From IMG/VR virus record IMGVR_UViG_3300047157_000009, positions 1 to 35,739 of that record: DNA of 35,739 nt; one strand, given 5' to 3'. The translations under genes and the position numbers were made by a program. Below are positions 31,024 through 35,739 of this stretch, one piece after another. The notes beneath the pieces were generated by a model. It did not search any database and had not been told where the DNA came from. It saw nothing but the letters and a program-made list of their open reading frames with translations. The stretch is from a virus. Within the stretch, counting starts at the first letter, position 1; every line of letters begins with the position of its first letter.

Positions 31024-32240
31024 GCTGAGTACACAGATCTGGAACCGTCAAGCACACAAGTAATCTTACCTTGGAAGCCATTCAGTTTGTTCTTGGCTAT
31101 GTTTAAGTATCTTATAGGATCATCCTCTTCTCCTTCTGCTTGTTGTGTCTTACCTATTAGTACCATGAGGTCAGCCTCTGCTGCCTTGCCTGTCTTACTA
31201 CCTTCCATCATAGCTTGGTTCAGGTCAGCCCTGCCCTCTGCTTCTGCTGATAGCTGAGACATCCATATCACAGAGCAGTCATACTGCTTGGCTATGTTAC
31301 GAGCATGGATAGCTGCTGCCTTGAGAGTTATGTCTGAGCGTTCTGACCTGATGTCTGCAAACTTATCACCCATATCCAGGATAAGTATATCAGGACGTTC
31401 ATACTTTACTACTGACTCAACCCAGTCCATACCCTTACCTGTGCTATCCTTGAACTGTATGTTCTCTGACACAGGGTGGTATCTCTTGTTAGCCAGTGCT
31501 TTGTTGGTACGTACCTCAGTCATTGTCATGTTAGATGAGGCACTGATGTATCGTGCAGCTACACGTGTGTAAGCTTCCTCATTGCACAGCACTGTAACCT
31601 TTGCACCTTGTTGTGCGAAGCCTCCGTCTGCTGCTACAAGTGAGGCGTGAAAGCTAGTCTTACCAGTATTAGGACGAGCGCCAACCAAGATAAGATGACC
31701 GCCACTGATACCCTCCACCCTACGAGCCAGACTGGATATGTTAAACTTCCATTTCGATTCAAGTGCCGTTGCATCAAGGATAGTATCAAGACTATGATCA
31801 TCCCACTCGACACGAAGATTTGGAGTAAAGTCATCTTTGTATTCCTCTAGTAGTTGACGTAAAGGTTCAAGGCTATTCTCTGCACCATTCACAAAGTCAA
31901 AGCCAAGGTTAGCTACAAGGTCACCAACGTGCTGCTGAAACAACTGAGACAATGTGTCCTCTGCTATCTCACCTTTGATAGGTTCAGCTATCTCAATACG
32001 CTTGAAGAGATCTTCATAAGCAGTACGTGTAGCGGTGGTCATGCTTGCATTGATACGGTTGAACACAGCCTGTAAGTCAGACACAGATAGGTCACCACCA
32101 TACGTATCCATAGCTGCATCTAGTGCTTGCTTTATCTTACGCACATCCTTGGTAAAGATTTTGTCAGGGCATCGTATGCCTTTGTGTTGATCGTAAAACT
32201 CTTTACTGAGTAGCGTCTTTAGTAGTGCTAGTTCCATCAT
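31020..32240 (-). CDS. DnaB-like replicative helicase
   Basis: A 406-residue helicase of superfamily 4. Walker A is GARPNTGKT (residues 187-195), a likely catalytic Glu lies in CNEEAY (220-224), Walker B ends at D289 (ILILDMGD), and the sensor Q329 is in IWMSQLS. MEGSKTGKAAEADLMVLI and the final ITCVLDGSRSVYSA fit the family. The first ~130 residues lack a TOPRIM, and the primase is a separate gene just upstream, unlike the fused T7 gp4. It would unwind DNA ahead of the polymerase. AGAGGAG lies ten bases upstream of the ATG at 32240; a second ATG at 32237 is possible. Stop overlaps the polymerase start. Confidence 0.9.
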   Translation of the reverse strand: MMELALLKTLLSKEFYDQHKGIRCPDKIFTKDVRKIKQALDAAMDTYGGDLSVSDLQAVFNRINASMTTATRTAYEDLFKRIEIAEPIKGEIAEDTLSQLFQQHVGDLVANLGFDFVNGAENSLEPLRQLLEEYKDDFTPNLRVEWDDHSLDTILDATALESKWKFNISSLARRVEGISGGHLILVGARPNTGKTSFHASLVAADGGFAQQGAKVTVLCNEEAYTRVAARYISASSNMTMTEVRTNKALANKRYHPVSENIQFKDSTGKGMDWVESVVKYERPDILILDMGDKFADIRSERSDITLKAAAIHARNIAKQYDCSVIWMSQLSAEAEGRADLNQAMMEGSKTGKAAEADLMVLIGKTQQAEGEEDDPIRYLNIAKNKLNGFQGKITCVLDGSRSVYSA

Positions 32241-32481
32241 CTCGATTCATCTCCTCTCGTTCCATTGATCTTCTTCGTTCCTCATCATCGAAGCTTCTTA
32301 CTATTGGTACAGTTTTATTTGTATCAAAGTCTACTATTATACCAGTGTTCCACTTAGCGCACTCCTCTTGTGCATCCTTTAAGTTGTAGAACAGTTTAGG
32401 TTTGGGGTAGTTCTCAAACACTGCACCCTCTGGTACATACATGATGTCACCATCAACGTCAATCACTATTGCTAATCTCAT
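32203..32481 (-). CDS. Hypothetical protein between primase and helicase (92 aa)
   Basis: A 92-residue protein. The first ~65 residues (MRLAIVIDVDGDIMYVPEGA, FYNLKDAQEECAKWNTGIIV, DFDTNKTVPI) resemble a small alpha/beta domain, and the tail is charged (DDEERRRSMEREEMNRDDGT). AAAGGAGTTATGTA is a strong ribosome binding site. It overlaps the primase by 23 bases and the helicase by 38, which supports a tightly linked set. A regulator or loader of the helicase is possible, but this is only position-based. Confidence 0.7.
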   Translation of the reverse strand: MRLAIVIDVDGDIMYVPEGAVFENYPKPKLFYNLKDAQEECAKWNTGIIVDFDTNKTVPIVRSFDDEERRRSMEREEMNRDDGTSTTKDATQ

Positions 32482-33298
32482 TACATAACTCCTTTAGTTT
32501 CTCTAAATCTTCTTCCATCTTATATTTGATATCATCTTGCAGGTTCATAGCAGTTGTCTTGCGTCCTGTCCACAACTCTATCTCTCTGCGATACTCTACT
32601 GTCTTACCAATAGCATCAGGATCAAGTGCAATGATTACCTTGTCATACTCACCTATCTTCTCAAAATGTTTGGGGTTCATTGACGTACCCAGGATAGCCA
32701 TAGCTGTGATGTATGGCATCTCTTGTACTGCAATCACAGCAGACACAACGTCCTCAACTATGAGCAGGGTAGAGCCAGTACCTATTGTGTAGTAGTCAGC
32801 CTCACCTGTGTAGCGATACCACTTAGGGTTCTGCTTCTTACCTACTGCCCTACCTACAGCATCAACGATCCTACCTTCATGCTTGATAGGAAAGACTACA
32901 CGTTCATCTTTGACATCATACATAGTCTCGCCCAACGCTATGCCCCAACGTCTTATGTAGCGTTGGTGCTTGGTGTGTGTTGCTTTAGGTGTGACTACAT
33001 ACTCAGGTATCTCCATAGTTTCTTTCACTTTCTTTATGTTTGTATATGCACGTTTAAATTGTAACTCATTCATGTGTAGGAATATCTCTGCTGCTGTCAT
33101 ACCAGTGTCGTATATACCACCAACCCTACAGCCTAGCTTGAAACAGTTGTACTTTATGTCACCAAATATATTAGCTACAGTAAATGTATTCTTACCTCGA
33201 CAGTCAGGGGCAGGACAGTCACACCTGTGACGTTCACCATCCTTGAGGTCAAGGCTATTGATAAACTCTCTGATGTTAGTCTTCTTCACGTACACCAT
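32459..33298 (-). CDS. DNA primase (zinc finger plus TOPRIM)
   Basis: A 279-residue primase. The N-terminal zinc-binding region has C26, C28, C33, C52 and C57 (RHRCDCPAPDC ... YNCFKLGC). A TOPRIM domain follows, with E182 (LLIVEDVVSA) and D226/D228 (VIIALDPDAIGK), the metal site of such primases. It would make RNA primers for the helicase-polymerase machine encoded downstream. The ATG at 33298, six bases after GAGGAG, is preferred over a GTG at 33337 with no ribosome binding site, which would add 13 residues. It overlaps the integrase end by 23 bases. Confidence 0.87.
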   Translation of the reverse strand: MVYVKKTNIREFINSLDLKDGERHRCDCPAPDCRGKNTFTVANIFGDIKYNCFKLGCRVGGIYDTGMTAAEIFLHMNELQFKRAYTNIKKVKETMEIPEYVVTPKATHTKHQRYIRRWGIALGETMYDVKDERVVFPIKHEGRIVDAVGRAVGKKQNPKWYRYTGEADYYTIGTGSTLLIVEDVVSAVIAVQEMPYITAMAILGTSMNPKHFEKIGEYDKVIIALDPDAIGKTVEYRREIELWTGRKTTAMNLQDDIKYKMEEDLEKLKELCNEISNSD

Positions 33299-34205
33299 GC
33301 TTAACTCCTCTCGCTGATAGTGCCTTGCTTGCACCACTGAATGTGTTGACCATGTATGGCTTGACTGATGCTGTATTCTGGTGGCCTGTCACCTGCATGA
33401 TACCCACCATATCAACACCACCTTCCATCATCTCAGTCACCGCTGTCCTACGTAGATCCATAGCCGTAAGTTCTTTAGGTAGATTAGCTTCGTCCAGGAT
33501 CTTATTGATATATAACGATACTTCCTCTTTGTCATAGGGTGTATATGCTCCTGCTCTTGGCTTGACTCTTGGTGCTACGTACTCTTGAAAGCCAAACTCC
33601 TCCTTCTGTTGACGTAACATTGAACACAAACCCTGAGAGATAGGGAGGTGTACCTCTGCATTACGTTTGCTCTGAGTCATATCAATACGACAATGGTTTA
33701 GGTCTAAACTATCCCATGTAAGTAGACGTATGTCACCTACACGTTGACCCCAGTCGTATGCCATATGCACAATCAGTCCAATGCTACGCCAACGAAAGTC
33801 ACTGTAAGATGTGTCAAGAAAGATTGACACTTGTTCACGGCTCCAATGTACTCTCCTTGGTTTTTCTGCAACAGTTTGCACCAAAGAGATTGGATTGTGT
33901 ATCATAACATCGTGTCGCATGGCATGTTTCCACGCAGCAGAAAGGACACTGCGTCTGTAGTTGGCGGTGCGAACACCAACGTTTAGCCATTGCTCATATG
34001 CTTGAGTGATGTGTCGAACCTTTAAGTTCTTACAGCGATATGCCCGAAGCATCTTGCCCTCTACCTCAGTAGTTAAGGTAGCACTCAGATGGTTGTCGTA
34101 GTCTTTTTGTGAGGAGGAGGACAACCTACGATACACATCTGAGTTACGGTAGAAGTTTATTACCTCTTCCAATGTGGCACTATGCTTCGGTATATTCTTT
34201 ACCAT
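33276..34205 (-). CDS. int: Tyrosine recombinase (phage integrase)
   Basis: A 309-residue integrase. The N-terminal ~110 residues match a SAM-like core-binding domain (SSSSQKDYDNHLSATL ... TANYRRSVLSAAWKHAM). The catalytic part has R155 (WGQRVGDIRLLTW), K180 (QSKRNAEVHLPI), R252 (MDLRRTAVTEM), H275 (VTGHQNTASV) and Y284 (KPYMV). The usual His in HxxR is Met249. It would insert or excise phage DNA at an att site, or act on concatemers. The ATG at 34205 follows GGTGAGG; an ATG at 34232 would add nine residues. It overlaps the primase gene. Confidence 0.88.
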   Translation of the reverse strand: MVKNIPKHSATLEEVINFYRNSDVYRRLSSSSQKDYDNHLSATLTTEVEGKMLRAYRCKNLKVRHITQAYEQWLNVGVRTANYRRSVLSAAWKHAMRHDVMIHNPISLVQTVAEKPRRVHWSREQVSIFLDTSYSDFRWRSIGLIVHMAYDWGQRVGDIRLLTWDSLDLNHCRIDMTQSKRNAEVHLPISQGLCSMLRQQKEEFGFQEYVAPRVKPRAGAYTPYDKEEVSLYINKILDEANLPKELTAMDLRRTAVTEMMEGGVDMVGIMQVTGHQNTASVKPYMVNTFSGASKALSARGVKHGVREED

Positions 34206-34289
34206 TTTTTCCTCACCTTCCAGTAAGCCCATGACCTACTACAATGTCCATCCCCTAGCAATGCGTCTAATGGACGCACTACATTAGGT
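34206..34289 (-). other. Short untranslated leader with inverted repeat before integrase
   Basis: These 84 bases between the 60-residue gene and the integrase start are the longest likely gap in the leftward block. They contain an inverted repeat gcgtc-taatg-gacgc (34263-34277) but no T run after it. It could hold an integrase promoter, operator or att core. None is proven, and a weak frame (34199-34459) crosses it. Confidence 0.35.
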
Positions 34290-34472
34290 TTATTGTTTCT
34301 CTTCCAGTCCCAGTTTCTTGCGGAGAAAGTTTGATTTAGTCTTCCTCCTAGTATTACGTTTGTTAGTACGCTCATCGCTATCAGTATCCTTACGAGGTAG
34401 GTTACCCACCCAGTGTGTGACATCATCGAAAGGCGTGTTCGGATTTTCTCCATCTTCACTTTCCACTTGCAT
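34290..34472 (-). CDS. Hypothetical charged protein (60 aa)
   Basis: A 60-residue hydrophilic protein: MQVESEDGENPNTPFDDVTH, then WVGNLPRKDTDSDERTNKRN, and a basic end (TRRKTKSNFLRKKLGLEEKQ). The codons strongly favour G or A in the first position (GAT, GAA, GTG, AAC), the pattern of a real gene, whereas an overlapping 86-residue frame (34199-34459, GTG start) looks like a shadow. It overlaps the 33-residue gene by 17 bases and has no clear ribosome binding site, so it may depend on translational coupling. The basic end suggests nucleic acid binding. Confidence 0.55.
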   Translation of the reverse strand: MQVESEDGENPNTPFDDVTHWVGNLPRKDTDSDERTNKRNTRRKTKSNFLRKKLGLEEKQ

Positions 34473-34557
34473 GTTTATACCATAAGTAAATCAATGCAGC
34501 AATGTTTACACCTGTAAATAGTAAAGGAAATGCTGCTGCTAAAAGTTCGGAACCCAT
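34456..34557 (-). CDS. Very small membrane peptide (33 aa)
   Basis: A 33-residue frame MGSELLAAAFPLLFTGVNIA followed by ALIYLWYKHASGK, one clear hydrophobic helix with a basic end. GGAGGGCATACT before the ATG at 34557 is a strong ribosome binding site, which supports translation. It overlaps both neighbours. It fits a single-pass inner membrane peptide; function unknown. Confidence 0.6.
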   Translation of the reverse strand: MGSELLAAAFPLLFTGVNIAALIYLWYKHASGK

Positions 34558-34709
34558 AGTATGCCCTCCTGTTTATCTTGTTCATATAGTTTTACTTCTT
34601 GCTCATGTAGCTTGGCTTCATCATCTTTGCCATCCCACCAAGCATCATCTGCCCTACGTCTACACTCGTTGAGTACCCTGTCTATGGGTATGACCTTACT
34701 GATCCTCAT
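34539..34709 (-). CDS. Small hypothetical protein (56 aa)
   Basis: A 56-residue soluble protein MRISKVIPIDRVLNECRRRA, then DDAWWDGKDDEAKLHEQEVK and LYEQDKQEGILWVPNF. GGAGGAGAGAGC before the ATG at 34709 is a strong ribosome binding site. The middle is a charged helix. It overlaps the neighbouring small genes by 14 and 19 bases. No family recognised. Confidence 0.65.
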   Translation of the reverse strand: MRISKVIPIDRVLNECRRRADDAWWDGKDDEAKLHEQEVKLYEQDKQEGILWVPNF

Positions 34710-34851
34710 GCTCTCTCCTCCTTATCTCTACAGTTAAGTCTTTGAATATATTTAGATACTTCAGTTCACAGGCAACCGCTTCCATGCGGTACTTGAATGA
34801 GTGGTAACCAAACCAATTACCATCCTTACCAAACCATACTTCATATGACAT
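34696..34851 (-). CDS. Small hypothetical protein (51 aa)
   Basis: A 51-residue protein MSYEVWFGKDGNWFGYHSFK, then YRMEAVACELKYLNIFKDLT and VEIRRREHEDQ. AAGGAGAAGTGCTG before the ATG at 34851 is a strong ribosome binding site, and the ATG shares a base with the TGA of the upstream gene. The sequence suggests a small beta-beta-alpha fold. Function unknown. Confidence 0.65.
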   Translation of the reverse strand: MSYEVWFGKDGNWFGYHSFKYRMEAVACELKYLNIFKDLTVEIRRREHEDQ

Positions 34852-35138
34852 CAGCACTTCTCCTTTTTAACTTTGTCAGCTCCTATGTAATAAGTTTTAC
34901 TCGATCCCCAACAAACGTCAAGAGGTTTTATTCTACCGTTAGGTAATGCCATGCCTGGGTACTTGTAGTGAGGGTTAGCTTTAAGGAACTCTCGTAAATC
35001 TTCTACCTCCATCTTGCGTTGGGCATGTTGTAACTCTTGGACACACGCTGCTCTGCCTGTCCAGTGATCATGCTTGGACATGCAATACTTGTGGATAGGG
35101 TTCTGTTCTTCAATCACTGCTATTAGTAGCTCTATCAT
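34851..35138 (-). CDS. Hypothetical protein (95 aa)
   Basis: A 95-residue protein. A helical start (MIELLIAVIEEQNPIHKYCM) is followed by SKHDHWTGRAACVQELQHAQ and NPHYKYPGMALPNGRIKPLD, and it ends KVKKEKC. AAGGATTGATAG is a good ribosome binding site. Four cysteines are present (C19, C32, C76 and C95), but the spacing fits no zinc site I know. It overlaps the upstream gene by 29 bases. Function unknown. Confidence 0.65.
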   Translation of the reverse strand: MIELLIAVIEEQNPIHKYCMSKHDHWTGRAACVQELQHAQRKMEVEDLREFLKANPHYKYPGMALPNGRIKPLDVCWGSSKTYYIGADKVKKEKC

Positions 35139-35439
35139 CTATCAATCCTTTCCTTAACATTTCTTTTGCATCATCATACTGGCCTCGACACATACATCTT
35201 GTGTCATGCGCCCACCTAAACCATGACATTGCTTTCTTATCCATATGTATTAGGTTCATCTCTCCATAGTCTTCCTTACCGTTACTAGTATAGGAGGCAA
35301 CCTGATGGAGGTTAAGGAACTTCAGCAGGTTAGGCTTGTCCACTGGTACATCCACAGTACTGTAGTCTTTGCCACACATCTTACGTGCGTCAGCTTGTGT
35401 ACCTGCCCATACACCATTAGAGTTTTTGTATAGTTTCAT
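35110..35439 (-). CDS. Hypothetical protein (109 aa)
   Basis: A 109-residue protein beginning MKLYKNSNGVWAGTQADARK. The opening resembles small early proteins of marine phages that start M(K/R)LY.N..G.W.GTQ, with DVPVDKPNLLKFLN after it. The rest is mixed helix and strand and ends DDRATNSSD. AGGAGAGGAAGAGAC is a good ribosome binding site. It overlaps the neighbours at both ends. No function is known to me. Confidence 0.65.
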   Translation of the reverse strand: MKLYKNSNGVWAGTQADARKMCGKDYSTVDVPVDKPNLLKFLNLHQVASYTSNGKEDYGEMNLIHMDKKAMSWFRWAHDTRCMCRGQYDDAKEMLRKGLIDDRATNSSD

Positions 35440-35644
35440 GTCTCTTCCTCTCCTGTGTTGTCACACAATATACTCCTGCGACTTTCACATTGAAACCTGC
35501 ATGAGCTATAACCTCTACAGCAAGTTCGTCTGCGTTACTCAAGTCACTTACATACTGCACACAACCATCCTCCGTGTCAAATGATTTATTAGGTATGGTA
35601 AAAGGATTACCCTGTGTCAGTGCTATTAGTATGAGCCATTTCAT
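35417..35644 (-). CDS. Small exported-looking protein (75 aa)
   Basis: A 75-residue protein with a short hydrophobic start (MKWLILIALTQGNPFTIPNK), an acidic middle (FDTEDGCVQYVSDLSNADEL) and two cysteines (C28 and C59). It has the same plan as the 65-residue gene at 23081-23278. AAGGAGAGTACAA is a strong ribosome binding site. A periplasmic or membrane location is possible, since the hydrophobic stretch is only about nine residues. Function unknown. Confidence 0.6.
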   Translation of the reverse strand: MKWLILIALTQGNPFTIPNKSFDTEDGCVQYVSDLSNADELAVEVIAHAGFNVKVAGVYCVTTQERKRHETIQKL

Positions 35645-35739
35645 TTGTACTCTCCTTAAATTTATCTCTAGCTACACCTGTATCCTTAGATAGTTTATCA
35701 GCTATGGCCTTTGCAATTTCTTTATCATCACAATCAATA
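35607..35739 (-). CDS. Hypothetical protein, 5' end cut by window edge
   Basis: A leftward frame that stays open from base 35738 to the TAA at 35609-35607, giving the last 44 residues: IDCDDKEIAKAIADKLSKDT, then GVARDKFKESTNEMAHTNST and DTG. The start lies outside the window. It overlaps the next gene by 38 bases. The charged, helical sequence gives no family clue, and its reality rests mainly on frame and the tight packing of this block. Confidence 0.45.
   Translation of the reverse strand, partial: IDCDDKEIAKAIADKLSKDTGVARDKFKESTNEMAHTNSTDTG

Noticed and set aside
34263-34277. The inverted repeat before the integrase as a terminator
   Set aside because: The stem is only five base pairs and no T run follows it on either strand.
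34199-34459. An 86-residue leftward frame with a GTG start overlapping the 60-residue gene
   Set aside because: The 60-residue frame has a much clearer coding pattern (many GAT/GAA/AAC codons) and a protein-like composition. The 86-residue frame reads as its out-of-frame shadow, although its GTGA overlap with the upstream gene is noted.

Overview
The window looks like about 36 kb of a tailed-phage genome, most likely a short-tailed marine phage of the HMO-2011 type that infects an alphaproteobacterium. Three things suggest this. The family A DNA polymerase carries a DnaJ-like zinc module (two CxxCxGxG-type half sites) between its exonuclease and polymerase parts, which I recall as a hallmark of Puniceispirillum phage HMO-2011. 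A small one-helix protein resembles DUF6127, a family I associate with alphaproteobacteria. The structural genes use repeat modules that are common in marine phages. No phage RNA polymerase, terminase, portal or capsid gene is visible; the last three probably lie to the left of the window. No tRNA, CRISPR array or insertion sequence was seen.

Layout. Bases 1-22485 form one rightward late block. In order it holds a tail assembly chaperone-like protein (5' end cut off), a small protein, three tail fibre/receptor-binding proteins (two with C1q-like tips), a 58-residue coupled gene, a protein with two cupredoxin-like domains, a small structural protein, a gp11/gp4-like tail adaptor, a repeat-expanded tail nozzle, a fibre with a self-cleaving S74 chaperone, two glycine-rich adhesin paralogues, a small unknown, a DUF6127-like membrane protein, a hendecad-repeat internal protein, a GH19 lysozyme-like protein, a holin-like protein and three probable virion/ejection proteins. 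A rho-independent terminator at about 22489-22515 closes the block.

Bases 35739-22514 form a leftward block that meets the late block at this terminator. From the right it holds a run of short unknown genes (several under 60 residues), a tyrosine integrase, a primase, a small protein, a DnaB-like helicase, DNA polymerase, a possible ssDNA-binding protein, a Cas4/RecB-like iron-sulfur nuclease, a T7 endonuclease I-like resolvase, small genes including a DUF3310 protein, a MazG-like pyrophosphohydrolase, a B12-dependent ribonucleotide reductase, and finally a T4 endonuclease VII-like nuclease and a small zinc-ribbon protein. Start and stop codons overlap at almost every junction (ATGA, GTGA, TAATG), so translation is probably coupled.

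How it works together (inference). The leftward block would act first: the small genes may alter the host, the nucleotide genes (RNR, MazG, DUF3310) supply and clean dNTPs, the replisome copies the DNA, and the nucleases degrade DNA or resolve branches before packaging. The integrase suggests an option for lysogeny, although I found no attP. The rightward block then builds the tail, fibres and ejection proteins and lyses the cell. There is no gene-free stretch over 300 bases.
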